DNA of 64,000 bases from an uncultured Pelagibacteraceae bacterium (GTDB taxonomy: Bacteria; Pseudomonadota; Alphaproteobacteria; Pelagibacterales; Pelagibacteraceae): positions 62,001 through 126,000 of the forward strand of contig CACEEW010000001.1 of NCBI GenBank assembly GCA_902558705.1. Reading direction: 5' to 3'. Positions 1 through 7,890 of this stretch are shown piece by piece. Below the pieces are notes generated by a model. It made no database searches. It was not told where the DNA came from and worked only from the letters and a program-made list of their open reading frames with translations. A program made the translations under genes and the position numbers. Numbering within the stretch: position 1 is the first letter of the stretch; the number at the start of each line of letters is the position of its first letter.

Positions 1-1
1 A

Positions 2-1168
2 ACTTCATCTACTGAAGTTAAAGAGGGTGATATAATTACTATAGACGGTTCTACTGGAAGAATTATTACAGGAGATGTTCCAACTGTAAAACCTGAAATT
101 TCAGGAGATTTTTCAAAATTAATGGGGTGGGCAGACAATGTAAGAAAATTAAAGGTAAGAACAAATTCTGAAACACCGTTAGATACCAAAACAGCAAGAG
201 ATTTTGGAGCAGAGGGGATTGGACTTTGTAGGACTGAACATATGTTTTTTGATGAAGAAAGAATTTTATCTGTAAGAGAAATGATATTATCTAAAACTCA
301 CGAAGATAGAGCTAAAGTTTTAAAAAAGCTTTTACCACATCAAAAAAAAGATTTTATTGAAATATTTAAAATCATGCATGGATTTCCAGTAACAGTACGA
401 TTACTCGATCCACCTTTACATGAATTTTTACCTAAATCTGATAAGGAGATTTTAGAGGTTGCAAATGCTGTTGGAACAAATGTGAAAGAGTTAGTGTCTA
501 GAATTGAAGAATTGCATGAACAAAATCCAATGCTTGGTCATAGAGGTTGCAGATTAGCTATTTCATTTCCAGAGATTTATGAAATGCAATGTAGGGCAAT
601 TTTTGAGGCCTTGTCAGATCTTAAAAAGAAAAAACAAAAATCTGCATTTCCTGAAATAATGATACCACTAGTATCAACAGAAGTTGAAATAAAAATTATG
701 AAAGATCTTGTCATTAATATTGCAAAAAAAGTTCAAAAGGAAAAAAAAGTTAAAATAGAATTTTTAGTGGGTACAATGATTGAATTACCCAGAGCTGCTA
801 TCAAAGCAAAAGACATTGCTAAACATGCTGAATTTTTTAGTTTTGGCACTAATGATTTAACACAAACCACTTTTGGAATTAGCAGAGATGATAGTGGTAA
901 GTTTTTAAATGATTATATTGAGAATAAAATATTCTTAATAGATCCATTTATTTCTATTGATGAAGGTGTAAAAGATTTAGTAGAAATAGCTGTAGCTAAA
1001 GGCAAGAAACAAAATAAAAAAATTAAATTAGGTATATGTGGTGAACACGGTGGTGATCCAGAAAGTATATTTTTCTGCTCGAAAGTGGGACTAAATTATG
1101 TTTCCTGTTCTCCTTATAGAGTCCCTATTGCAAGACTTGCAGCAGCTCAAGCTGAAATAAAAAAATAA
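2..1168 (+). CDS. ppdK: Pyruvate, phosphate dikinase, C-terminal part (gene runs in from the left)
   Basis: This is the C-terminal part of PPDK, which interconverts pyruvate, ATP and phosphate with phosphoenolpyruvate, AMP and pyrophosphate in the cytoplasm. The reading frame is open from base 2, so the N-terminal nucleotide-binding domain lies outside the window. The visible part covers the end of the phosphohistidine domain and the whole PEP/pyruvate TIM barrel. Signatures seen are GLCRTEHMFF, the FGTNDLTQTTFG block, and near the C-terminus GICGEHGGDP, whose cysteine is the catalytic acid/base of the family, followed by SPYRVPIARLAAAQ. It converges on the next gene with 30 bases between stops and no clear terminator. 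PEP synthase is excluded by the TEHMFF and GEHGGDP forms typical of PPDK. Confidence 0.95.
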   Translation, partial: TSSTEVKEGDIITIDGSTGRIITGDVPTVKPEISGDFSKLMGWADNVRKLKVRTNSETPLDTKTARDFGAEGIGLCRTEHMFFDEERILSVREMILSKTHEDRAKVLKKLLPHQKKDFIEIFKIMHGFPVTVRLLDPPLHEFLPKSDKEILEVANAVGTNVKELVSRIEELHEQNPMLGHRGCRLAISFPEIYEMQCRAIFEALSDLKKKKQKSAFPEIMIPLVSTEVEIKIMKDLVINIAKKVQKEKKVKIEFLVGTMIELPRAAIKAKDIAKHAEFFSFGTNDLTQTTFGISRDDSGKFLNDYIENKIFLIDPFISIDEGVKDLVEIAVAKGKKQNKKIKLGICGEHGGDPESIFFCSKVGLNYVSCSPYRVPIARLAAAQAEIKK

Positions 1169-1198
1169 ATTAATAATTAGTATCTTTTATTCTATTTA

Positions 1199-2557
1199 CT
1201 ATTTTTTTCTTAAAACTGCCAAAGAGCTTGTAGTTTCTAAAAACAAAATCATTATTTTTTTATCTTTAGAAATTATCATATCTCTTACTCTTTCATTTAG
1301 AGGTATGTATTTATGTTTGATTACTTTTTTTCTTTTGTTATCAAGCTTTATTAAATGTAATCCCAAATCTTGTTCCACTATTTCATTACCCATCGCTCCA
1401 ATTAAAAATTGATCATCATTATTAGTTATAGAAATGATTTCACTAATCCCTATTGATGGAACAAAATATTTTATAGGTTCCTCAAATCCAAACTTTTTAT
1501 GAGATTTATTTAGTGGTGCTTCTTTCAAAATTTTATCGGGATGGTTTTTATAATAATGTTCCCCGTAAGAGGAGATGGGCCAACCAAAATTTTTTATTAT
1601 GTTGAATGGTTTGTGATTTATGTTTATTTCATCGCCTCCTTTAGGCCCATGTTCTGTGGAGATAATAAAATCATACCTTTTACTGTAATATATACCTTGT
1701 GCATTTCGATGACCAAACGAAACAACTTCAGCTTTTTTTGAGTCTAAATTAATTTCTAAAATTTTTCCGTAAAAACTTTTTTTATTTTGTGCTAGTGGTC
1801 TATTTCTAAACTCTCCAGTGGTTAATAAGATTGAGTTATTTCTTATATACATTCTTCCACCAGCCCCTTGACCAGCGTAATATTGATGATCATTATCTTC
1901 ATTTACACACTCAGGTATTTCATAAAAAATTTTAAAAGTTAATTCCTTTTGAGTAATTTTTGATTTGAGTAATCTAAAATTATAACAATTTTTATCCAAT
2001 TGGCTTATTATAGAAACATAAATGTCATTATCATTTACCAAAATATCCTTAACACCATATTGAGTATGTGTATAAAATTTTTCATAATTTACAAACTCCA
2101 AAAAATTAGATTTAATCTTGTTAAACTTATTTAAATTATTCAATTCACTAGTTGCAAAAATACCATCCGAAGTTACTAAAATTAGTTTAGTATCATCATT
2201 ATAAAAATCAATGTAAGCTGAAGCTAAAGCTCTGTAGTTTCCTCCAAATAATACATCCTCTGTTTTATATTTGCTTAATTCAAAATAATTTATATTTTTC
2301 AACTTTTTATTCTCAAAAACTTTTGAAAACTTAATATAATCTTCATTAATAAAATCATTAATATTACTTCCTAAATTTAAAAATTTTTTTTGAATATTAG
2401 CTAATTGTTTATTTTTAACTTTAATCTGCAAATTTAAATTTGAGATCTCGTTCCTTTTTGAATACGAGTTTTTTTTATTAATATTATACCCAATAATTAA
2501 TAAAATAATTAATATGCTTATAATTATTCCATAAATTATATCTTTTGATAATTTCAT
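1199..2557 (-). CDS. Membrane-anchored quinoprotein glucose/sorbosone dehydrogenase-like beta-propeller
   Basis: A 452-residue protein with one N-terminal membrane segment (about residues 8-25), then a short coiled coil and a periplasmic beta-propeller. The block around FGHRNAQG, STEHGPKGGDE and NFGWPISSYGEHY matches the signature of soluble aldose sugar dehydrogenases (GSDH/YliI family), which use PQQ to oxidise sugars in the periplasm. The N-terminal half is weakly conserved and many surface loops are Lys/Asn-rich. No PQQ synthesis gene is visible here. It lies 20 bases downstream of the FkbM gene on the same strand, so the two probably share a transcript. Activity is not certain: the fold and the conserved block are seen, the substrate is not. 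Confidence 0.75.
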   Translation of the reverse strand: MKLSKDIIYGIIISILIILLIIGYNINKKNSYSKRNEISNLNLQIKVKNKQLANIQKKFLNLGSNINDFINEDYIKFSKVFENKKLKNINYFELSKYKTEDVLFGGNYRALASAYIDFYNDDTKLILVTSDGIFATSELNNLNKFNKIKSNFLEFVNYEKFYTHTQYGVKDILVNDNDIYVSIISQLDKNCYNFRLLKSKITQKELTFKIFYEIPECVNEDNDHQYYAGQGAGGRMYIRNNSILLTTGEFRNRPLAQNKKSFYGKILEINLDSKKAEVVSFGHRNAQGIYYSKRYDFIISTEHGPKGGDEININHKPFNIIKNFGWPISSYGEHYYKNHPDKILKEAPLNKSHKKFGFEEPIKYFVPSIGISEIISITNNDDQFLIGAMGNEIVEQDLGLHLIKLDNKRKKVIKHKYIPLNERVRDMIISKDKKIMILFLETTSSLAVLRKK

Positions 2558-2577
2558 ATAGTAAGAAATTGATAAAT

Positions 2578-3378
2578 TTACCTTGGTTTTATAAGATAGT
2601 TATAATAATCAATTTTTTTTACAACATAATAATCGACGCTTTTTATAAATTTTTCAAAGTCTTTAAAAGTATAATTAAGTTGCTCAGAATATTCTGGAGT
2701 ATATTCAAAAACTATCGGCATTTTATGTTTTAATATTGTTTTAATAGAGCCTCTTAGAGCCATAAGATCATAACCCTGAATATCAATCTTCATAAATGAA
2801 ATTTTTTTATCAAAGTTAAAATCATCAATCTTTTTTTGTTCAACTTCTTCATAATCATCGTATGAGTTACCATTTACAATTTTAATTATATTTGAGCCAT
2901 AAGTATTATAATCTTTCAAAGAAGCTGATTTTATTTTTAATTTTGATCCGCTTTTGTCACTAATTATGTAGTTAAAAGGTTTTGCATTAGCATTATTCAT
3001 ATGAATATTTTTTTTTAAAATTTTAAAAATATATTTTGATGCCTCAAAACAATATACATCTACATTTTTCTGTACTTTTGAAAAAAGAATTCCCAATTGT
3101 CCAAAATTAGATCCTAAGTCTAATACAATGGAATTTGGTTTTATATATTCTCTTGATAATTGATATATATTATCATCAAATATTGTGTTATTTATTATAC
3201 TATTTCTAATAATGTCTTTATAAGCATACTTTGGTAAATAATAATTTCCAGTTTTAGTTTTATAGAATTTTAATTTTTTTATATTAAACAATTTCATTCT
3301 TAAAGGTTTTGGTAAAAAATATAAATACCTCTTAGTTTCAAGAAATTTTGTGAATTTTTTTTTGATAAATTTAATCAT
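2578..3378 (-). CDS. FkbM family SAM-dependent methyltransferase
   Basis: A 266-residue methyltransferase of the FkbM family, which usually O-methylates sugars or other small acceptors on glycans. The SAM-binding motif I is LDLGSNFGQLG at about residue 106, followed by YCFEAS (motif II acidic residue) and the family-typical block SFMKIDIQGYDLMALRG near residue 195. The N-terminal 70 residues are basic and unassigned. The start codon lies immediately after the 3' hairpin of the tmRNA on the same strand, with no ribosome-binding site, so the gene sits in the slot directly behind ssrA. With the sugar-dehydrogenase-like gene it forms a two-gene accessory block. The acceptor substrate is unknown. 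Confidence 0.8.
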   Translation of the reverse strand: MIKFIKKKFTKFLETKRYLYFLPKPLRMKLFNIKKLKFYKTKTGNYYLPKYAYKDIIRNSIINNTIFDDNIYQLSREYIKPNSIVLDLGSNFGQLGILFSKVQKNVDVYCFEASKYIFKILKKNIHMNNANAKPFNYIISDKSGSKLKIKSASLKDYNTYGSNIIKIVNGNSYDDYEEVEQKKIDDFNFDKKISFMKIDIQGYDLMALRGSIKTILKHKMPIVFEYTPEYSEQLNYTFKDFEKFIKSVDYYVVKKIDYYNYLIKPR

Positions 3379-3379
3379 T

Positions 3380-3645
3380 AAAAATAGGGGCGTTCTGTTG
3401 CCAGGTGCCCCAAACCCCGTTTACTTAATTAACAAAGTTAATTAAGCAGCAATTGCGTAACTTTCGTTAGCAGTTATAAATTAGCCCTTTACGGAGGAAC
3501 AATTCCGAACAAAAGAATAGCCTTTAGTCACCCGTCGATTCTGGTTCACCCCCATAAGTTGTAAATGGTGGAGGTGGTGGGTACTGCCCCCACGTCCGCG
3601 ATGGTTATTACGAAATTCGTTTATCGTCATAGTTGGAAAACCAAC
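3380..3645 (-). ncRNA. ssrA: Circularly permuted two-piece tmRNA
   Basis: The transfer-messenger RNA rescues stalled ribosomes. Read on the minus strand, the acceptor piece comes first: a T-arm with a 5-bp stem (3589-3593 with 3577-3581) and CCA at 3568-3566. A 12-base spacer (3554-3565) follows, then the coding piece beginning with five G at 3553. The acceptor stem of seven pairs (3553-3547 with 3570-3576, one G-U) joins the two pieces, exactly the permuted alphaproteobacterial arrangement. The tag frame at 3471-3442 reads ANESYAIAA then stop. A 9-bp hairpin overlaps the tag stop (3425-3445). The outer ends are estimates from the promoter and the terminal hairpin. The T-loop reads GGCAGTA rather than the common TTCRA type. 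Confidence 0.93.
3387..3411 (-). terminator. tmRNA 3' hairpin with T-run
   Basis: GGGGC at 3387-3391 pairs with GCCCC at 3407-3411, and on the minus strand it is followed by a run of five T (3384-3380). It closes the tmRNA coding piece. The FkbM start codon follows two bases later, so any read-through would supply that gene's mRNA. Confidence 0.65.
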
Positions 3646-3651
3646 CTTATT

Positions 3652-3679
3652 AATATAAAAGGAATTACAAGAGATTCAA
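3652..3679 (-). promoter_or_regulatory. Candidate tmRNA promoter
   Basis: On the minus strand TTGAAT (3679-3674) and TATATT (3657-3652) are 16 bases apart, close to the sigma-70 consensus, and would start transcription near 3645 just ahead of the acceptor piece. The -35 box lies only nine bases from the divergent thyX start codon, so the thyX promoter must lie inside the tmRNA gene. Confidence 0.5.
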
Positions 3680-3687
3680 TAACAATC

Positions 3688-4635
3688 ATGAAATTAACTA
3701 AAGAACAATCAGCGGAAATAAAGAGTCAACAATCTCAAAGTAATTCGACTAAAAGAGTTACAGTTCCAGAGCTAGAAAAGATACTTTATGAAGCTCTTCC
3801 AGCATTAGATCATGGATTTGTAAGAGTTGTTGATTATATGGGTGATGATACTTCAATAGTACAATCTGCTAGAGTTTCCTATGGTAAAGGAACAAAACAA
3901 GTTTCTACAGATAAAGGTTTAATAAAATATTTGATGCGTCATTGGCATAGTACTCCATTTGAAATGTGCGAAATAAAATATCATATTAAATTACCAATAT
4001 TTATAGCTCGTCAATGGATAAGACATAGAACCGCTAATGTTAACGAATATTCTGCAAGATATTCTATTTTAGATAAAGAATTTTATTTACCAACTTCTGA
4101 TAATCTTGCTGCTCAATCTACAAATAATAGACAAGGTAGAGGAGATGTTATTGAGGGACAACAAGCTAAGGAAGTTTTAGAACTTTTAAAAAATGATGCC
4201 GAAAGAACTTATGATAACTATGAGATAATGCTTAATGAAAGGTATGATGGATCGACCATTGATGAAAATAAAAAAGGTTTAGCTAGAGAATTAGCAAGGA
4301 TGAATTTGACTTTAAACACTTATACCCAATGGTATTGGAAAACAGATTTATTAAATTTGATGAATTTTTTAAGGTTAAGGGCTGATAGTCACGCTCAGTA
4401 CGAAATAAGAGTTTATGCTGAAATAATGTTGGATACTGTAAAAAAATGGGTTCCAATTACTTATGATGCTTTTATGGATTATAGAGTTGGTGGAACAGAA
4501 GTTTCTGCGAAAGGAAAATTGATTATTCAAAAATTAATAAAAGGTAAAAAAGTTTCTTTAGAAGAGTCAGGATTATCAAAAAGAGAGTGGAATGAATTAA
4601 TGCAATCATTTAATCTTAATGAAAATTTAATTTGA
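3688..4635 (+). CDS. thyX: FAD-dependent thymidylate synthase
   Basis: ThyX makes dTMP from dUMP using methylene-tetrahydrofolate, NADPH and FAD. The 315-residue protein carries the ThyX motif RHRx7S at residues 112-122 ([11 protein letters not shown]), within a helix that binds FAD and dUMP, and STPFEMCE just before it. The start chosen is the ATG at 3688. The frame stays open upstream to an ATG at 3565, but that extension runs through the tmRNA acceptor piece on the other strand and encodes nothing resembling the family, so it is rejected. Length is near that of Rickettsia-type ThyX. It is divergent from ssrA and followed after three bases by the SxtJ-like gene. Confidence 0.95.
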   Translation: MKLTKEQSAEIKSQQSQSNSTKRVTVPELEKILYEALPALDHGFVRVVDYMGDDTSIVQSARVSYGKGTKQVSTDKGLIKYLMRHWHSTPFEMCEIKYHIKLPIFIARQWIRHRTANVNEYSARYSILDKEFYLPTSDNLAAQSTNNRQGRGDVIEGQQAKEVLELLKNDAERTYDNYEIMLNERYDGSTIDENKKGLARELARMNLTLNTYTQWYWKTDLLNLMNFLRLRADSHAQYEIRVYAEIMLDTVKKWVPITYDAFMDYRVGGTEVSAKGKLIIQKLIKGKKVSLEESGLSKREWNELMQSFNLNENLI

Positions 4636-4638
4636 TTT

Positions 4639-5031
4639 ATGGCGACTCATAAAGAGAAACTACCTTCAAATAGAAATTTTGGTTTAGTTTTTTTTGTATT
4701 TTTTTTAATAATTGGCTTATGGCCCTTATTGGGAACAAATGAAATTAGATATTGGTCAATATTTTTCTCAATTATTTTTTTTTTTCTTGGGATTACTAAT
4801 TCTAAGTTATTAAACCCTTTAAATAAAATATGGTTTAATTTTGGGATATTATTGGGAAAAATGATTTCACCATTAATTATGGGTATAATTTTTTTTCTGG
4901 TAGTAACGCCTATAGGTGTGATTATGAGAGTTTTTGGAAAAGATATATTGAGCTTAAAGTATAACAAAAAAAATAAATCATATTGGATTGAAAAAAATGG
5001 TCCAAAAAGCAAAATGAAAAATCAGTTTTAA
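4639..5031 (+). CDS. SxtJ-like small membrane protein
   Basis: A 130-residue integral membrane protein with about three hydrophobic segments (residues 14-31, 38-55 and 70-95) and a basic, hydrophilic C-terminus ending in a WIEKNGP-type stretch. The layout matches the SxtJ family, named from the saxitoxin gene cluster but widespread in bacteria without toxin. No catalytic motif is visible. It begins three bases after thyX, and its stop abuts the ATG of the DUF5989 gene with no gap, so it is translationally coupled to it. The carbamoyltransferase follows directly. Its role is probably as a membrane partner of that enzyme; this is inference from the recurring gene order. Confidence 0.75.
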   Translation: MATHKEKLPSNRNFGLVFFVFFLIIGLWPLLGTNEIRYWSIFFSIIFFFLGITNSKLLNPLNKIWFNFGILLGKMISPLIMGIIFFLVVTPIGVIMRVFGKDILSLKYNKKNKSYWIEKNGPKSKMKNQF

Positions 5032-5181
5032 ATGAGTTTTATCAAAGAATTTTTGGAATTTTTAAAAGTAAGAAAAAAATATTGGCTTTTTCCAATTATA
5101 ATAGTTCTCGTTTTATTTGGTGGATTAATAGTTTTAACCCAAGGTTCAGCAGTAGCTCCATTTATTTATACAATTTTTTAA
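5032..5181 (+). CDS. DUF5989 family 49-residue membrane protein
   Basis: A short gene with start and stop read directly from the bases: ATG at 5032, TAA at 5179-5181. The product begins MSFIKEFLEFLKVRKKYW, then has one membrane helix (about residues 20-36) and ends GSAVAPFIYTIF. This is the DUF5989 pattern as I recall it: an amphipathic basic head, one helix and the conserved tail GSAVAPFIYT. It is packed without gap between the SxtJ-like gene and the carbamoyltransferase. Such proteins recur next to NodU-type carbamoyltransferases; a role in holding the enzyme at the membrane is likely but unproven. Confidence 0.85.
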   Translation: MSFIKEFLEFLKVRKKYWLFPIIIVLVLFGGLIVLTQGSAVAPFIYTIF

Positions 5182-5182
5182 A

Positions 5183-7018
5183 GTGACTTCTATATTAGGC
5201 ATTTCTGCATTTTATCACGATAGTGCAGCTTGTATTTTAAAAAATGGAGAAATAATTGCTGCTGCTCAAGAGGAAAGGTTTACAAGAAAAAAACATGATC
5301 CAAACTATCCTCATAATGCAATAGAATTTGTTTTAAATTTTGCAAATTTAAAATTAAGTGACGTAAATCAAATAGTTTTTTTTGAAAAACCTTTTTTAAA
5401 ATTTGAAAGATTATTGGAAACTTATGTTGCTTTTGCTCCCAAAGGCTTTGCCTCTTTTAGTAAAGCAATGCCACTATGGATTAAAGAAAAGCTATTTCAA
5501 AAAAATTTTTTGTTTAATAAACTTAAGGCCCACGATAAAGATTATAAATCAGACGAGAATATTTTTTTTTCAGATCATCACTTAAGTCATGCAGCAAGTG
5601 CTTTTTTTCCATCTCCTTTTCAAGAAGCTATTATTTTAACAGCTGATGGTGTTGGTGAATGGGCAACAACTACAGTAGCTGTTGGAAAAGATCATGACTT
5701 AGAAATTAAAAAAGAAATTCATTTCCCACATTCACTTGGACTTCTTTATTCAGCTTTTACTTATTATACGGGATTTAAAGTTAATAGTGGTGAATATAAA
5801 CTTATGGGCTTAGCACCTTATGGCAATCCTATATATGAGGACAAAGTTAAAAAGATAATTGATATAAAAAGTGATGGAACTTTTAGATTAGACCAAAAAT
5901 ATTTTAACTATGCGACTGGGCTTACAATGATAAATGTCAATTTTATTAATCTATTTGGGCAAAAACCTCGCAATTCTAAAAATGAAAAAATCACTCAATT
6001 CCATATGGATATTGCTGCTTCAGTACAAAAGGTAACAGAGGAAGTAATGGTTAAATTAGCAAAATCAGTCCGACAAGAGTATGGTATTAAAAATTTATGT
6101 TTAGCTGGAGGGGTTGCCTTGAATTGTGTTGCTAATGGGAAAATTCTTCAAGAAAAAATTTTTGATAATATTTGGATACAACCTGCTGCAGGAGATGCTG
6201 GTGGTTCCCTAGGTGCAGCTTTAGCACTTTGGCATTTAGAGCTTGGAAAAAAAAGAATAGTAAATCCTAAAGATGATATGAAGGGTTCTTGTCTTGGAAA
6301 TGAATTTAAACAAGAGGAAATAGAAATAGAGTTAAGATCTTTAGGTGCAAAATTTGAAAGTTTGAAATATGAAGATTTAATCATCAAGACTGCTGATATT
6401 TTATTAAATGAAAAGGCGATTGGATGGTTTCAAGGAAGAATGGAATTTGGCCCAAGAGCTTTAGGCAGCAGATCAATTTTGGGAGATCCAAGATCAGATA
6501 AAATGCAAAAAAATTTAAATTTAAAGGTGAAGTATAGAGAAAGTTTTAGACCTTTTGCTCCTTCCATACTAGATGGAGATATATCTGATTGGTTTGAAAT
6601 AAATGTACAAAGTCCATACATGTTATTAGTTGCAAATATTAAGCCAGAGAGAAGAATTGAGATGACAAACAATCAAAAAAATCTTTTTGGAATTGATAAA
6701 TTGAATATCAAGAGATCTGAAATTCCAGCAGTTACCCATGTAGATTATTCTGCAAGAATTCAGACTGTTAATAAATATTCAAACAAACGTTATTATGATT
6801 TGATTTCGAAATTTAAAGAAAAAACAGGCTGCCCAGTACTGATAAATACTTCTTTTAATGTGAGAGGTGAACCAATTGTTAATACCCCAACAGATGCTTT
6901 CAATTGTTTTATGGGTACAGATTTAGATTACCTGGTAATAGGTAATTGTATCTTAGATAAAACTAAACAAGATACCAATCTTAAGAAAGATTATGCTGAA
7001 AAATTTGAATTGGATTAA
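5183..7018 (+). CDS. NodU/CmcH-type O-carbamoyltransferase
   Basis: A 611-residue enzyme that transfers a carbamoyl group from carbamoyl phosphate, through carbamoyl-adenylate, to a hydroxyl on an acceptor. The N-terminal ASKHA/TsaD-like domain starts ILGISAFYHDSAAC and has the metal-binding HHxxH at residues 132-136, then TADGVGEW. The C-terminal domain carries GRMEFGPRALGSRSIL and ESFRPFAPS, both family signatures. The start is a GTG at 5183, one base after the upstream stop, which gives exactly the family's usual N-terminus. It ends convergently with mrp, overlapping by four bases. The acceptor is unknown; nodulation-factor, antibiotic and saxitoxin relatives modify sugars or alkaloids, and here a surface glycan or lipid is more plausible. 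Confidence 0.92.
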   Translation: MTSILGISAFYHDSAACILKNGEIIAAAQEERFTRKKHDPNYPHNAIEFVLNFANLKLSDVNQIVFFEKPFLKFERLLETYVAFAPKGFASFSKAMPLWIKEKLFQKNFLFNKLKAHDKDYKSDENIFFSDHHLSHAASAFFPSPFQEAIILTADGVGEWATTTVAVGKDHDLEIKKEIHFPHSLGLLYSAFTYYTGFKVNSGEYKLMGLAPYGNPIYEDKVKKIIDIKSDGTFRLDQKYFNYATGLTMINVNFINLFGQKPRNSKNEKITQFHMDIAASVQKVTEEVMVKLAKSVRQEYGIKNLCLAGGVALNCVANGKILQEKIFDNIWIQPAAGDAGGSLGAALALWHLELGKKRIVNPKDDMKGSCLGNEFKQEEIEIELRSLGAKFESLKYEDLIIKTADILLNEKAIGWFQGRMEFGPRALGSRSILGDPRSDKMQKNLNLKVKYRESFRPFAPSILDGDISDWFEINVQSPYMLLVANIKPERRIEMTNNQKNLFGIDKLNIKRSEIPAVTHVDYSARIQTVNKYSNKRYYDLISKFKEKTGCPVLINTSFNVRGEPIVNTPTDAFNCFMGTDLDYLVIGNCILDKTKQDTNLKKDYAEKFELD

Positions 7019-7839
7019 AGATATTTAGACTTTATTTTTTTTGCTAATTCTAAATAAATCATGGAAATCTCGTGATCTGGATCAGCCTCTACAATGGGTT
7101 TTCCTTTATCTCCACATTTTCCAACTTCAGGATTAATGGAGATTTCAGATAAAAATTCTTTTTTAAATTCCTTAGCTAATTCTTTTACACCCCCTTCGCC
7201 AAAAATTTTATATTTTTTTCCATCATCCCCAGTAAAAAAGCTCATGTTATCTATTAAACCTAGAATTTTTACTCCTAATTTATCAAACATTCTAATTCCT
7301 CTTTTGACATCAAGTAAAGCAACTTCCTGGGGAGTAGAAACTATAATAGCACCATCCATTTTAATATCTTGTGCAAAAGTGAGTTGGGTATCTCCTGTAC
7401 CAGGAGGCATATCCACAATTATAAAATCTAAATCTTGCCAATTTACCTTTTGAGTAAAGGTTTTAATTGCACTGGTTACCATAGGTCCACGCCATATCAT
7501 TGGTGTTTCTTGATCTGTTAGGAAACCAATAGACATACATTGAATATCATATTTTTTTATTGGTTCTAATTTTTCACCATCACTTTTAGGTTTTTCATTA
7601 ATACCAAACATCTTAGGAATAGACGGTCCATAAATATCTGCATCTAGCAAACCCACTTTGCAGCCAATATTTTTAAGTGCTAAAGCTAAGTTTGTCGCAA
7701 AAGTAGATTTTCCCACACCTCCTTTTGCACTTGAAATTGCTATTGTAAACTTTGTTCCTTTAATGGGGTTTTTTTCCGCTTTTTTAACACTCATTTTTTT
7801 TCGCATTGCGTCACTTAATTCGGGCTTTTCCTTTGGCAT
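7015..7839 (-). CDS. mrp: Mrp/ApbC-type P-loop iron-sulfur carrier ATPase
   Basis: A 274-residue ParA/MinD-superfamily ATPase that delivers Fe-S clusters to apoproteins in the cytoplasm. The deviant Walker A reads KGGVGKST at residues 39-46; later blocks are GLLDADIYGPSIP, PMIWRGPM and VDMPPGTGD. At the place where many Mrp proteins have CxxC for cluster binding (after DNMSFF) this one reads TGDDGKKYKIFGEGG, without cysteines. It also lacks the long N-terminal DUF59 domain found in larger Mrp proteins. It is divergent from hflK across a 51-base gap and converges on the carbamoyltransferase with a four-base overlap. Confidence 0.9.
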   Translation of the reverse strand: MPKEKPELSDAMRKKMSVKKAEKNPIKGTKFTIAISSAKGGVGKSTFATNLALALKNIGCKVGLLDADIYGPSIPKMFGINEKPKSDGEKLEPIKKYDIQCMSIGFLTDQETPMIWRGPMVTSAIKTFTQKVNWQDLDFIIVDMPPGTGDTQLTFAQDIKMDGAIIVSTPQEVALLDVKRGIRMFDKLGVKILGLIDNMSFFTGDDGKKYKIFGEGGVKELAKEFKKEFLSEISINPEVGKCGDKGKPIVEADPDHEISMIYLELAKKIKSKYL

Positions 7840-7853
7840 ATTTGGATCTTAAC

Positions 7854-7888
7854 TTGTTTTTCTAAATAAAGACACTATATAGAGTGTC
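7854..7888 (+). promoter_or_regulatory. hflK promoter with dyad over the -10 box
   Basis: TTGTTT (7854-7859) and TATATA (7876-7881) are 16 bases apart. The -10 box lies inside an inverted repeat, GACACT (7871-7876) and AGTGTC (7883-7888). Transcription would begin about two to three bases before the hflK ATG at 7891, so the mRNA would be leaderless or nearly so. The dyad could be an operator or just a hairpin-forming sequence. Confidence 0.4.
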
Positions 7889-7890
7889 AT

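Noticed and set aside
3565..3687. N-terminal extension of thyX from ATG 3565
   Set aside because: It runs through the acceptor piece of the tmRNA on the other strand; the encoded residues have no ThyX character, and ATG 3688 gives a normal family length.
7094..7453. Plus-strand frame opposite mrp
   Set aside because: It is an antisense shadow of mrp with no family resemblance or ribosome-binding site.
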